DNA of 64,000 bases from Trichoplusia ni (Eukaryota > Arthropoda > Insecta > Lepidoptera > Noctuidae): contig NC_039486.1 of assembly GCF_003590095.1 (NCBI RefSeq), positions 7,376,336-7,440,335 of the forward strand, read 5' to 3'. Made by a program: the position numbers and the translations under genes. Positions 12,424-26,660 of this stretch are shown one piece after another; positions within the stretch are counted from its first letter, which is position 1; the number at the start of each line of letters is the position of its first letter. Under the pieces are notes generated by a model. The model saw nothing but the letters and a program-made list of their open reading frames with translations. It was not told where the DNA came from and did not search any database.

Positions 12424-14386
12424 CTAAGTTCTAAGAAATATATCAAAGAGCTTTGATATCCATAGAGACTAGTCTTCGTCCTATTCCTCGAAACTATATA
12501 TTGCCACATAGGGTATTTGGTCTTCATCTGGACAAGCTTTGTAAGCTTCATCCAATATTCAATGAATGAAGTTCCTGAAAACATTGACTCTACATTAAGA
12601 TAATATAGATCCTGCGCCTATTCACCTGTTATTTAATAATAATACCTATAGTTAATTACCTTTCATAAAAACCTTTTTATTTTATAATCTTTTGAATACC
12701 AATTATGAGTATTTCAAGTCAAATCATGTTAACCAATTACTGAAGGTGTTCTTAGATTCGGCGAAGGCAAGCTCAGTCGTACGCTTTACGAACGAGAACA
12801 CAATTGTGTCTCACCGTGTTGTATGGGGCCTCATTGTGTGCAACACATACTGTCTGTACGCCCTCCGCATGTGTGAGTCACACGACGTCACCCACACAGC
12901 CTTAATGCGAGACTTGTATTAACCTGTCGATTCAACCTTGTTCCTTTGTCGCCTTGGTTTATCGTTATGCAAACGAGCTTTTGTGGCGATATCACTGACT
13001 CATAGTATTCGTAAACACGATGTGCTAGAACGTATAAGAAACTACATTCACTAGCGATATAGCGGAAGTGTTCTTGTTTGGTTTAGATAGAGATGTGTAA
13101 CTAAACTGATTGCCACTATCAGTTACTGAGTCCTTAAAGTTGTGTAACGTGAAATGCTTCACAATTATCTGATGGTCTCTTTACTTATCACAAACAAGTC
13201 CGTACAGGACTTTTATCAAAACAAAGGGTATTTCATAACGTATCAGCTTATAAATGTCCGACTATGGGACAAGGCTCCTTTTCATATGAAGAACGTATGA
13301 GCATTGATCATTGCTCGTTCTCTAGCGGGTTTTCGTAGAGAGATACATATTCCAATTGAAATTTCGTAACCATGATTTCCTTTAATTTCTTTAAATAAGA
13401 AATTGTATACGACTTTGAACAAATCACTTTTGTACATGCCATTAAGTTGAAACTTGCAACCTCGCATGTGGTTCAAATCCATTTAAATCACTAATTTATT
13501 TCTACAGCATCTCAGTCTCATAAATATATCAGTACCTACCAATATTTAAGCGATAATATAAATCTTCGGTGACGTCAAACCTCTTAATTAAAGTATGTCA
13601 TTATAACGAATAAAAGCGCTCATCCAGATAAATAAAAAGCGAACAGTTTTTCCGCGACTAAGCCAATTTGTAGGGAACTCCCCAGTTAAATGCTGCGACT
13701 ATCGAAACGTAACTGCATTTTGAACACTGAAAGCACCTGACTAAGGACTCCTCTGCTATCATATAGAGGTATCATTTACGCTCTGAAACTTGTGCCGCAA
13801 GGCAATTTGCGAGAGAGCTAGTGGCCCGCTCCCGGCCCCGTGTAAACTTGCTGACTCGTAACGAATACAAATTATGATTTAATTTGATTGACTTATTGCT
13901 GAAACAAGAGTTTGCGAAGTTGATTTTACGCAGTCTTATCCCTAAGTACTCGGCTGCTATTGTTTTACTAATCTGATTGAACAATTTATTCGATAAACTA
14001 ATATTTTTAGGATTAGGTAAATCACTGCGAGTACACAACGAAATTTATTTCCTTGCTCATAACCTGTGCTCCTGCTGAGAAGAGCTTTTTCTTTCGCATT
14101 ACGTCGTTTTAAACAAAACAATTAAAAGCATTTTATAAGATCATAACGAGCCTTAAGATTTATCTTCAGGCGATGTATATTTTTTTGCCTTTTGATTATA
14201 TCCCTGGACCGATCGAGTAAAAACTACTTTTTTTACAAAGCAAAGCTATTATTCGCCATTTGTGCGCTAAGAGTTATCGTATCCACCTGCTCAATTTCGA
14301 TTTAAACGTATAAAGGGCGCATAATATGCAGTAACGCTCAGCGCATGCAGATACCTTGACGTCTATGAAAGCAGTGTTGGAATATG

Positions 14387-14411
14387 ATATGAAGTTTTTA
14401 TAACTTCATAT
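14387..14411. repeat. Hairpin, 10-bp perfect stem
   Basis: ATATGAAGTT and its reverse complement AACTTCATAT are separated by five bases. It sits shortly upstream of the GC-rich patch at 14450. No function is evident. Confidence 0.5.
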
Positions 14412-14449
14412 AAAAAGGCTGTTACATTACAGGGAAGGAATGCTAGACA

Positions 14450-14560
14450 TTTCCCGGCGGCGCGCGGCGGCAGGCGGCGGCACATTGTTTTGCTGGCGGT
14501 GAGCTGGGAGACGGGGCTCGGGACAGTTGCGGCCCGCCTGGAAGTTCACTTACGTTAAAT
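14450..14560. promoter_or_regulatory. GC-rich patch, possible untranslated exon or promoter
   Basis: A run of GGCGGC units gives extreme GC content in AT-rich DNA. It is followed by GGCGGTGAGC at about 14496, which fits a 5' splice site on the plus strand. This could be the first, untranslated exon of a gene whose coding part lies elsewhere, for example the Kekkon gene about 12 kb downstream on the same strand. Nothing in the sequence proves transcription. Confidence 0.2.
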
Positions 14561-17500
14561 TTGTGAACTATCCGACGCTGGCCACGCGTGAAGTATTTGT
14601 TAAATATGTACATTGTAAGCATGTGTCTAGCGGGTTACGTAGAGCACAACGTTTGCGGGTGTCGCAATCAACAAATTTTGGTTTCGGATGCGAGCCAAAT
14701 GCTGTTTTAAATTATACTTTAGTTATTTATTCAGGTAAATATATTTGCTTAGAAACAGTAAAACATTTACAAATAATTGCTAGTAGGTATCCATTTAACT
14801 ACGCTCAGAAAGGACTAATTAATTACGAGTAGGTACATTACCTAAGTAATCATAACTGCTAACTTCCACATAATGTAAACATTGCAATAGGCCCACACAC
14901 CACCTAGTTAGCAATGTAAATTATATAATTGTGTTGTATTATGAAGAATCCTCAAAAAGCAAGCAGGTAATTTTGAATTATACACTGCTCGTCGAAACGA
15001 CTCCTTTGCAAATTTTAAATTCCTTAGAATAACATTGAACAAAAAGCAGGAAGCGAATATGGGATTATAAATACGTGACGTGATGTGAAGGATGTTGGTT
15101 TTGTCCCCCCGGCTGGTGTGCGACTGTGCGCGGCGCTTTTGTTCACAATGAGAATGGCAAACAGTCGTGACGTATTTGGTGACTGGCAAAGCATAGAAAT
15201 GCCGCTATCGAGCTTCACCTTCACCTCAACATTTCATAAATACATCACATTATTTTGTTTACACTCCGCTGTAGCCTGATAACTTAGTCAAAGCGGCAAA
15301 TCGAGCTTTTTACGTTTCAGTAATGTTAAGTAGTATTGTGGGAGCTGGTGTCGAAAACATTTTACAGAAAAATGCAATTTGAAACGGCATTTCAAAGGGG
15401 ATGATTCAATTTAATTTAAACCTTATTTCAAGTGGCTTTAAACTCACTTAAAAGGGCATAGTGCATAACAATTAACAAGCAGTACTCGTGTTAATACCAA
15501 CTGTAGCGTGTTCCAGTGTTTAATTTTAGACTAAAAATGAAAAACTAGAATAATGAAGTAATAACTAACAGATGTGTAACAGACCGGATTGATATTTAAA
15601 TGAGAATCCAGTAAGCGCAAAAATAAAATGTACATAATACTCTAGCATAATCAGATAGAAAAAGGTGAGGGGATGACCCAAGTTAATGGGATAGGAATGG
15701 GTGAATTGGGTACAAAAGGAGCTGGGTAATTGGGGTGAGAGATTGGAGCTGGGTGCTTGATAACAATGGTCGGCAAACTGCGGAGGCCCATAGAGAAGGT
15801 AATAGAGAGAGCTACAATAAATGATATCTTTGTATATTGGCTAACCTATATAAACGTAACTGTATGTTGGGTTCTCTACAATTTAATGAGACGTAATACA
15901 GTTATCGTTCCGTTTCTTTGTATACCAACAGATTTTTGTTTAAGCTTTCTCGTAGCGTGTGCAACATTACTTCTGAAATACCCTTTTCATAACACAATAT
16001 TTTAAACGTCAATATGTGGGCAAGGATTCGTATAAGTTACACACTATACGATTCCCCAAAGGTCCAAGATTGCCGAGAAACGCATTGTTTACCTTTTTCC
16101 TATCCATATTATATTTATGTGGTAGTAAACGCTGACTAAGGTCAGATAAAACGGATACTCGGTCGGGATGCTCGGTAAAATTAAAACAAGGAGTTACTCC
16201 AACCGTCATTGGAATCGAAAACGGGGAAAAAGGGAAATAAAAATAAGGCGTAAAACGGTTGTCAAATCTGTCAGAGACAGGCATCTCGTTCAATTATCGC
16301 AACAACTCAACAGAGCGCTATTTTTTATTTTTGAGCCTCTTTTGTCTCTAAGTCCCTTTTTATGAACAAATTTAGCTTTAGGAAAATTTTATTTAACCGC
16401 ACAAATAGCGATGATTGATATTCATTTACGTGACGTTTTAGAGTTTACCCATCATCGTAGCAGTATGTGTTTTAGGCTGAAAATATTATACATCCTAGTA
16501 ACTCAACAGGATAAATGCGTTGAGGTAAGTACTAGGATAAAATATTGACTCCACAATTATTCATAGATTCGCCGATTATTTTCTTATGATTTGTTTAGTC
16601 TTGACAATACGTGTGTAGAAGTTAGATTCCGACTGGGAACGAATATATCTTAGCTACTGATTTATTTCATAAAGCATATATTCACGCGTATTTATCGGGA
16701 TAGGTGTACCGGAGTAGTTTTGGACCCAACCGGAGTCCTTAGTCATGAGCTGATGCATCTCTGGGGTCGATTACATGTGTATAAACCGTTATAAAAATAT
16801 TATGAATTTGCTTCACGAAAGGTATTAACAAAATATATGTCGGATCAACAAGGTTTTTTTCGTATCCAAAAGTTTTTGCACGTATGACGTCATGTGGGAA
16901 ACCTTTTACATGTAGTGCTCTACATAATATTAAATACAGTCATTAACTATGACGAGATTTAAACCAATATGTTTAAGAACAACTCACAAAACGCGGTTGT
17001 CTTCCAAAGTATTTTCCAACGCGTCCATGTAGGTATCATAAAATAAAATTATTAAGTACCAACGATAAACTTGTCTCTCCCGAGTCGAGATAACGTCAAA
17101 CAAAATGAAAAGAAATAAATATTTTTATTTCTTTTTACAACGTAAAGATGACACTTTATCCCTATGTACCGCTAGCATTTGTAGATTGTCAAATGTATAT
17201 CATAAGGGATGTAATATGCGGCATAGAAGTACATGCATACGTCAAGGTCAATAGAGCCTGCTGTAGGTATTACATCAGGAGCGGAACTAAGCGAAAGCCA
17301 ACAAGCGTACTCATAAAGCTTCGTCTTTAATAGCATAGACGGCATAGAGTAATAAAGTCTCTTTTATTTACACTAAGGAATCGCTCGGGAGCTAATAATG
17401 ATTCCGAAGCGGAACAGTATTGAATATTGGAATAAAAAGCTTAATAGGTCGTGACTGTTTCTGACTGTTTTACGACGGAGTAAAATATAAATATTTTCGA

Positions 17501-18159
17501 CTTAGACTTTGAGTTGTTTTACGCATATTGCTTTTCTTTTTCTTTGTTTATTTCTTTTACACCTTATGAGTTGAGCGAAACGCCAACGTGTGGTCCATTA
17601 AGAAAAATATAGAACACCTTATTATATGCGGTGCTTTTTAGCTTGTGTAATAACATTTTATTTCTCAGTATGTCGTATACTTTTGCTATACAATTGTATG
17701 AAAGGACAAATGTAAAGCGGTCTATTGGGGAGGGCCATGTTTAGCAGTTGACGTTTACGGGCTGATGTAATGATAAAAAAGGTAGTCGATTGTTATTTTT
17801 GTTCATTACGCGCTATCATCATGCTATCAAACATTTTTCCAAACGTAGACTAAAATGAAGTCAAAAAAATTGATGTCCCCAAACAAATATTGTCAGTGAG
17901 GCGTCACCGTCACGTTGATGTTGTTACGTAACAATAATACAGTCGGCACACATAGCTACAAATTAAAAATACCTCCGAGATTGCGTTACGCACGCACAGA
18001 CCCTGAAAAAGGTCCGACTAAAAGTTTCTAGGTAGCTCAGGTAGGTTGTTTTATCTTGAAAAGGTTCCTCAAGTGAAATAATTCGTTGGGCATTTTACAC
18101 GTGTGATATCCTAGAAATTGCTTAATGGTTGATCTAATCCATACATATTGTCTTAAAGT

Positions 18160-18720
18160 TTTGCATTAGGATCGCTTTTTCTTGGTTCGAGTATGAGAAC
18201 AGGCGTGAGGCGTATTCATGTAGATCCACGCATTTGTACGCAACCTGTCCCGCGTCCCAGATGGGGCATAAAGTAATTCACACACTCATTAGCATAGCTC
18301 AGCGAGCATATCTTAACAAACACTTAGCGGTTTCCGCATCGTATAACGTTATGCGGCCACTATTGTTAGTAATCCGTCCGTCTATAATAGCAAGTCTTGT
18401 AGAGTAAAATGCAAATATCCGGCACAATTCCTTGACAGGCGAGGCCAAAGTTAGACCATGCTTTTTAATTTACCGAGTGCCGCCATTACCGGCCTTATCG
18501 TGCCAGTTGCCCCCAGATCTGAAATAGGGTGCTCTAAAATTGCCTTCTTATTCAGATTATCCTCAGCATGCGCCGATGTTGAAATTTAGAATGTTGTGCG
18601 TTGAACGGCAGTTATTGAGCCTTAATGGGCTCGGGATGCTCTATCTAGCGTTATTTGCTCTCGTCCGTGTCGTTAAAAACAATGAAATGAATTCCGGTAC
18701 GTCATTACTGGAATGAAATA
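18160..18720. promoter_or_regulatory. Candidate conserved non-coding element
   Basis: This block has balanced base composition, little simple repetition and many distinct words, unlike the AT-rich DNA on both sides, and no open frame of note. That pattern is common for deeply conserved developmental enhancers, and the nearest gene in the window is the Kekkon receptor 8 kb away. The call is inference from texture alone. Confidence 0.25.
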
Positions 18721-21700
18721 GGACCATTAGAACTTGTACATAGCTTTATTGTAATTATCGATAAAACAAATCCTGGCGGGCCCTCCGGTGGTTCAATATT
18801 TACGTATGTAGTATTATAATTAAGGCTGTGCGGCATGCGAATGGACTGATTTTGAATCAAAATTAGATTGGTGTTTACATTTAAATTGCATCGGCACTTA
18901 CAATGGTAAGTAAGGTAATCGTGCTTTTCAAAAAACATTCATTTTCATTTGATTGAAAACGTATCATCACTATTATAATGAACTTAATGTAAAATACCTG
19001 CTACCTGGTAATTCTGGCAGCCCTTCAGGGAAAATAGATATGTACTTGTACCACTGAAACATATGCTACACCGAGCTCACACTAATCTGTTTTAAAAGTA
19101 GTACGTGGGTAGTATAGTCAATGTTACACGAATTCTGGGAAAATAATATGATTGGGTGAGCTAAACGTTTCGAACTATAATTAAATGATTCGATGAACTC
19201 GGTCATAGGAATGAAAATAATAGTTTTTTTAGGTACTTCATTGAAAGGAGTTATGGATTACTTTTCGATGAATTTTGTAATAATAATTAGGTCGTCTTCG
19301 GGAAACATATTTTATTCCGGGTACAGCTTACAGCTGCAGTCAGGCTTATCTATAAAATTATATATTCTTGTTTAGGACTGTGATGTAAAAATATTAATTT
19401 TAGATCAAATCAAAAACTCTGCTGTCTGTTCGTCTGCCAGTTCTGCCAGGCTGTATCTTATATACCGTGGTAGCTAGAAGGTAGCAACAAGTAGTATAAA
19501 AAATATAATAAAATAAATGAATTAAGAAGGCTGAGCGTATTTTTTTAAATAATGGTGCAGTGCCCTTCGGATTGTTGACAGTTAAGTATATAAATTAAAA
19601 TTTAACATTTAGCATGTTTAAGTAATTACACCAAATCATTGCTTCAGTAAACGTAGGTTTGCTTGCGCTTTGTAAATTACTAGGTAGGAACTAATGATTA
19701 ATAATAGGTATTAGTAATTAATACCTTAATTAATCAAATGAGTCTTAATTATATGGAACTATGTCTTACCGAAGTATAGGCAGTAGCTAGACTACCTATA
19801 AAGCATTTGTCTGAAACCTTTTGACATTCGTTTTTTTTTGGCTAATATCCAAAGTGTCACTTAATGTGTACGAGGAATTGAAAAGTATTGCCACGAACCG
19901 ACACCAAAACGCGGATGACGTAGTACGGTGTAGGATTAGTCAGTAAGAGTCTGACAGTACCCATTTCCTCCCCCGGGGGATGTGTGGGTGTTCACGAGGA
20001 TTCTCCGCCCCATCAAAACAAAAGTGTCACTCACAGTGTTTATTTTAATGACATAAAATTGGTATACTCATTCAAAAATGATGATAGAAACTCACATAAC
20101 ATAACGGTGGCAATATGTATTATACTCCTGTCTTTGGGCAGTTAAAATATTTTTTGTATCTATAGACACTAAAAGCTATGTAACATTTGTGACAAATTTA
20201 ATTGTCCTGAGAACGCGTTTCGTTATTTTAAGCCAGCCAAACGATACCGTTTCGTGGGCACATATGAGTCACACTTGCGAATTGACTAATTTAAAAGAGT
20301 ATCTGCCAGTACTGTGTTAAATATTTTATCCTTCAAAGACCGAAATTATAGGTTAGTGGTGTTAGGCGGCTTTTAGACAGCCCTATATAAAACGCTGTTT
20401 TACGAATTGTGCAATACCAATGATATTGAAAAATGCTCTGAATTTGATGGACTCTTCATATTTTTATTGCGTGGTGTTGGATCAGTATGCGAATACTTTA
20501 TAGTATCTCCTATTGTTTTGACGGGACAGTCACAATTGGTAACCATATAAAATTGCGTAATACCATGTATTGCACAATATTTACACATTCAATCACAATG
20601 TTGCACAATAAAACATTAGAACTGATATTGTACTAGAGGCCGCCTTAGTAACATTCGCACAGTCAAGTGTTTCGACGGCCATTAACCACCGGAACTAGCT
20701 CATAATCATTAAATTAGGACGCTCGTTTAACTGTTCATTATTACCAACATTGTGTTCATTAAGAAGCTTCAGTTTTCGTAAACCTACAGATGTAAGTCCG
20801 GGCGACATTTTAAATGCAATTAGGTATTTAGGTAGACGAGTTAAAGCAAATCCGAAACCAGTTTAGATTTTAATTATTTTTAATTACCGCGTTTTTCTCA
20901 GCCGTTTTTAGTTTTAATATGTTAGTGTATACTTCGTACTTAAGTGCTTTATGTATTAATTATTTCTTAATTTAAATCTGTAGATGGTTAAGGAATGTTA
21001 ACTAGCATCTGTATAATTTTCATTGTCTATTTTCGTAGCCGCATACATTATTAAAATAATTGCTTACAAAAGTAACAATGATATAAGAATAGATACGTAC
21101 TTACTTAACAACCTCGTATCTATTTTAGAAGTTCTCCACATGAATCCATCTCCCGGTATTCTTTAGGAATAATTATAATTTAGAAAAGACTTACCGTCTT
21201 GGCGGGGGCACTGCCCTGCCCCCAGATTCATTGTTGTAAGATGTTAAAGATGGTATGGAATTGTAGTTTTCAGGTCAGCAAGTAACGACTATCATTATTA
21301 TGGAATTTCTCACAGGGATGCACAGCAAGTATTTCATATTATGATAGAATACTTCTAATTGCTTTTTTAATTGGATTTTCTTGACCTATGGAATGTTTGT
21401 AAGAAATGGTAGTGGAAGTAGCGATTTCATTAGAATTTATAAAGCAAGAATTTTTGTTTCTTATGAAGGAATATTGGTCATAAAACGTATTAGGACGTTA
21501 ACATGTGACACTAGAAATAATATATTTTTATAATTTAAAGGCAATTAAGGTGCTTGTTTATATAACCTGTTTAATGGGTAATTACTGTAGAGTTCCTTTT
21601 AAATAAGATACTAAAGCTATTTCAGTTAATTACTTTAATTTTGCATTAGCGACAACTCATTTCAATATCCGACAAAACGAGTCTTTTATGAGAGTTTTTC

Positions 21701-22760
21701 TAGAACTCTAGACAATTAAGCAAGTTATTAACCGAATGATGCCTGAGGATATAAATAATTTATACTGGACAGTATTAAAATGAGGGCATTAATACCTTTC
21801 TTAGTTGCTCTTTCTCCTTTGATTTCCAAGTATTCGAGAGAGCAATCCGAGCTGAAGCCATTTAGCAATTCAGAGTGCCTTTCCTACTAACTACGAGTAC
21901 CTAAGCCACCAAATATCGGAGGTTAAATCGTCTCTCGAACTTCAAGTTAAAATCCTTAGTTGAAGTCCGACCCACCGTAGTAAATCACTAGTTGAACAAG
22001 CACACATGCCCTAATGGGGAGAGTTCTTGCGAATAGGAACGGACTGAATTGTTGCCTTTGTAAACAATACATTCAACTGGACCCTAAACTAGATTGTAAT
22101 CGTTGAACTAATCTTTTGTAAAAACAATGCTATCAGCTTCTTTGTATTTCGTAATTTCAGTGTACTGAATTACATTGACTGACTGATGTATTTGAAAACG
22201 TAAAATATATACATTGACTATTAAAATTATCTTGTTATTTAAAAATTTCAATTCTGAAGAAAATTCATAATTTGAACACAAAATGTCCTAAGCAGTTATG
22301 TATTTTTGTAATTATAACTGTTATAGTTGACAAAGCAGTGTTAAAAATACTTTTATTTGCATTTTACAAATTCTTTAAGATTTATTTGTAAAGTAGGCAG
22401 TAAATAAAACTAAATAGGGTTTCCGTGGCATTTTACGATGGAACAAAAGAGCGCGGATTTGATAGGACCCGATGCCCCATTTTCTTCGATTAAATACGGT
22501 AAGGGGAATACGCATTTTGAACTTAGCATATACCATCACGCGTTTATTTCCCACAGGGGTAGACACAGATGTACTATTGAACGTTCATTTTGTTTTCGAC
22601 GAGACCCGTTTTAAATCTTATGGTGAGCTCCAATCCGATTGTTATTTATTAAGGATCAACTTAGGATACTACATTGAGATTAAGAACTCTTTTAGAATAA
22701 TAGAACTTTATCAAAATTTCTTTTAAAGTCAATAAATTGAAATTTTGTTTTAGGAATTTA

Positions 22761-22951
22761 TCTAGTGTATAAAATTCTCGTGTCACGGTATACGAAATTG
22801 AACTCCTCCGAAACGGCTTGACCGGTTCTCATGAAATTTTGTGAGCATTTCGGGTGGGTTTATGAATAGGACAACATGTATGTAAAGTTTTCTTCTTTTT
22901 TATTCTCTAGAACTAGATTTTTGGCGAAACAACGTTTGCTGGGACAGCTTG
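22761..22951 (+). mobile_element. Non-autonomous Helitron, 'CTCCTCCGAAACGG' family
   Basis: The 191-bp element starts with TC after an A (22760) and ends in CTTG, one substitution from the expected CTAG. The body contains 'ctcctccgaaacggcttgac', shared in inverted orientation with the element at 30846-31092. A short hairpin (22924-22939, GCGAAAC/GTTTGC with an AAC loop) sits 12 bases before the end, as expected for a Helitron 3' terminus. It has no coding capacity. The mutated terminus points to an old copy. Confidence 0.68.
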
Positions 22952-24819
22952 CATTTGTTATACTTTTAGGTCATATAATACGTTACCTTATAGGGAATGT
23001 TAACTTAGTCATACCAGGTAATGTGTACAAAGGTGACTAAGTAATAAAACGTAATTTGGTCACAAAGGTCCTTACTTGTGAAACAAAGAGATATGACCAA
23101 CAGTTAAAAGTTGGTGTTTGCTGTTAAACTGAGCTGGTGACGTAATTCCATCGCCCACCATACTTAGACAAATTTTCTTGTATTCGTTTTTCTTGGACCT
23201 GAGTCACAACAAACTTGAATTCAGATAGTATAGTTTCATGGATTTGAAATTTTAACCTACTCATAACGATGATTTTCATATTTCAAACTATTTACTACGT
23301 ACCCACGTAATCCTGACTTATTGGCTAATAAGAGGAGCTTTAGTGGCTAACAAAATATAATATGACTGTTACATACTCTGCATATACATGAATGTATTCT
23401 ACATTATTCAAAACGAAAGCGTCTGACTTCTGTAATAATATACAAATGAGTTCCCAACAAAAATCTGGATAGCTCAATTTGTATTCACTACGCCTTTTTA
23501 CCACGCTACTACAGGTGTTGGCAAGTCTGTTATTAAATAGCTTTCGTAAAATATGTAAAAATCGCAGAAGACCGCTCTAAGCCCGAACTGATGTGTTTTG
23601 GAAACTTGCTATAAATAACTTTTGCAATGAATCTTGGATTTGACGACCTTCTTTTATCGGAACGAAAATACTTTCGTGATAGTAACCAAACAGGACTGCA
23701 AGTGTTCGGACGCACCTACTTTAAGGGGGAATGATTAATAACAGAAATTAACGTTAACATAATTCCCAGCTTCCGTTTACTTTCTATACAGATATTATGA
23801 TAATAACTTTCGAAACTGTTTTGAGATCATCCGACTGTTGAATGTGAAATTATTGTTTCAAGTGGTTTCTGTTTGTTGAATGGGAACTTTTTTTGAGACA
23901 CGCGCTACGTAACGGCTCCAGTTTTTAGGAAGATATTGCTTATAAAATATACATTCAATATGGGATCATTCAATATTTTTTGTTTATAGTGTTAACGGAA
24001 CCTTTATTATGATTTTCTGATTCATTCTTCAGTTGAGATTGTTTGACATCGTTCGGAGACTGTTTATGTTACAGTTCAAGATGAATGGCCATATGTTATA
24101 TTTTTCAGTCGGTCGGTGCATTGTTACCGAGACCTGCATTGATTGAACCAGCTATCTTCGTGTACATTAGCACAATACTGTACTTTATGTCATAAATATT
24201 TATTCAATCGTATGAAATATTTATTACAATAACAATATTCAGAAGAAGATCTTAAACGGTAATAATAAAATAAGTAGTAATTCTTTGTTTGGTAAGAGAA
24301 TAATCAGTAAAAAAGGTTTACATTAATTGCATCATACAAATTACGTCAGTACCATTCCAATGTATATGTATAAGGTTCATCTATTGTTTGACTTCACTGA
24401 AGACAATGCCACATTTTTTATCTCCTACAACATTCACATAACCAGTCACCAGACCAGATAATGAACCGGATGATATGGATACATTAAAACTAATGACTCA
24501 AGTCAAGTAATGTGGAAGTCACTAATAAGAGCGATAAGCGCTACTTATATGGTAATATGCTTTTTAACATTTAGCTGGTATTTAAGCACTTGAAACGAAT
24601 TAATGACACCTTAGTGCAAGTTCAAATATTTTAAAATTTAATTCACAAAATGTAACGGAACCTTCTTAAGTAATAATGGAAACAGCCATATTTCTTGTCT
24701 CTACGTCGTGGAAATGTCTTCGATGTTAATTAAGGACGGCTATATTACATTGTATGAATAGATATTGAAGGCCCATTACACCTTAAGTGGCTTTTGTAAT
24801 TTTATTAAAAAGCTGTGAG

Positions 24820-24960
24820 AAGCCTTAGCAGGGGCGCGGCGGGGCACGTGTGGTACTGCATGCTGCGGGGCGCGCCAGGTGCGGGCACAGCTGACGCCGG
24901 CGCCGCCGGTGACGCCGCGCCCGCGCACATGGCGAAGCGTGCCAGCCGCGTGCCAACTCA
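24820..24960. promoter_or_regulatory. GC-rich patch about 1.9 kb upstream of the Kekkon start codon
   Basis: The patch is strongly GC-rich, with GGCGCCGCCGG-type words and many CpGs, isolated within AT-rich DNA. An 80-codon minus-strand frame crosses it but resembles no family. It is a plausible distal promoter or 5' untranslated exon for the plus-strand gene at 26793. Confidence 0.25.
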
Positions 24961-26239
24961 CTAATTTCATTTTATTAGCTTCCTTTGATCGTTCGTCGTG
25001 CATACCTACCCCTAACATGTGAGCAGTTGCTCTTACTTATAGCAGCTTTACACTCCACTTATAGATAATGGTTCAGAGCCGCATTACTTGCTGTAAGTTT
25101 TATTTTAGCAGTTCCATCGCTTGGTTTATTGATTGTTAAAATAGAGGAGAGCACTCCGTACTGTATTACGTTTGCTTCTTCAATAGCTTCGAGGAATATG
25201 TAAGTTTTACAGCATACGTTACTATGTGCATTGAGCTTTTACTGCAAAATCACTCAAATCATAACATTTTATTTCGTAAACTTGAAAGTGAATAGAGATA
25301 GCGGTAATGGTTTATTGTGAATTAAACCCCTGGAAGAAGTTACATTATTACAAAGAAGTTAAAGTATAGAAAAAATACTTGAGATTAAGCTTAATTGCTC
25401 TCATAAGTCCTAGACGGCAGCAAAATCTTCAGTCGCTAACGTGATGTCGAAACTATTAGGAGCAAAAATAAATATTCGAAATTGACTCTACTTGCAAAAT
25501 TCATTCATATGTTTACGAGTCATCTTCTTACCGTTTTTTTTATGAAGTGAGGTGAGGAGAAATATAAAAAAAAGTTGAATAGACCCTTTTTGGCAGCCGC
25601 GGCGTCCGTTAGTGTCGCAGGTAAAATAAATTAACAAGCCTTTTAATTGCCGCTGTGAGTTTTCGATGTTGGTATATCAATACGCTGGAAAATTAATCTC
25701 ATAGACAAAGATTGATGCAAAGAGTGTGTAAAATTATTTTTTATTTGCATTTAGCGTTAGAATGGGAATTTACAGAAAAATAGAATTCGGAGCATTTTAA
25801 GTCTACTCGCAGAAAGGCTTAGTTCATTCGTTTTGTGGCGAGTCAAGCGGATTATAAAGGTTTATTCTCGTATTTCCGGTCTAAACTCTGTAGTATTTCG
25901 CATAAATAAGTTTTCTTAGTCTTTATTATTTAGGAGCTGATAATCTTAAATAATCATAATGGAAATATATGGGTACATGAGTATTGTAGTTCATCTACAA
26001 AATGTAATGCAAGGTTCCAATGGTACAAAAAGTTTTTTTTTCTGGTAATATCGCCACAAAATTAGTGAAACGAGACTTAAGCTCGTTCAACGAAATAGTG
26101 AATGAAACTGTCGCGTTCATTGTACGACACATCCTGTGTTAATGTTGTTGTATACCTGCCATCCCTTCTAACTGCTATTTATAATAGTCGTCTACCTGAT
26201 GCCCAACCCGACGTGGTCTTAACAAAAGGATGCGTATTG

Positions 26240-26660
26240 TATAACAATCGGAGCGGTTTGCGTGGCGCAGTTGAGCGAGCCCGGTATTGTTTGTTGCATC
26301 TCGGGCCGGCATCGGCAATGAGCCGCGCGCCCCGCTGCCGCTAGTGACTCAGGTATTTATGAATGAACGTGACGAGCTAGTGAGTGGGATGATCGGCCGC
26401 GGTCACAGCCAGGTAGAAAATTATACTTTTGGAATACTTTGAACAGTTCGCGTCGAGTAGGACTACTCCACTCGGTGGTCGAGGAGAGCCGCAGAGCGGG
26501 GCGCGGGGCGCCTTCAACGCGCATGCGTTGGGCTCTTTTACCGAGACGATCAGACGATCCCTCCCTCTCAGTTGATATAGAGTCGTCGCGCGAGCATACC
26601 GTGCCGTCATGTACCGTTCGCCAACTTTCTCGAGTAGTGATGTGATACGATACCGACGTG
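26240..26660 (+). promoter_or_regulatory. Probable core-promoter / 5' UTR region of the Kekkon gene
   Basis: CpG-rich DNA lies immediately upstream of the gene. TCAGTT at 26568-26573 fits the arthropod initiator consensus TCA(G/T)T(C/T), which would place a start at A26570, 223 bases before the ATG. I see no TATA box at the right distance and no good DPE. An alternative is a spliced leader exon: CTCAG|GTATTT at about 26352 looks like a donor and TGTTACAG ending at 26762 like an acceptor, which would leave about 30 nt of 5' UTR in the coding exon. The two readings cannot be separated without RNA data. Confidence 0.35.

Larger units (their letters stand above)
12424..22760. other. Intergenic DNA, no gene supported
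   Basis: About 10 kb without a convincing coding region. Points worth recording are a hairpin at 14387-14411, a GC-rich (GGC)n-like patch at 14450-14540, perfect CRE palindromes TGACGTCA at 13570 and 16885, a GC-rich and structurally varied block at about 18160-18720, and a 12-bp GC palindrome at 19969-19980. Open frames such as the 101-codon one at 14527 start at TTG and show no family resemblance. Confidence 0.5.

Noticed and set aside
13469..13482. GGTTCAAATCC, a perfect tRNA B-box word
   Set aside because: The flanks do not form a T-arm stem and no A-box or acceptor stem lies upstream, so it is not a tRNA gene.
14527..14832. 101-codon plus-strand frame
   Set aside because: It begins with TTG, not ATG, lacks any recognisable domain, and directly follows a GC-rich non-coding patch.
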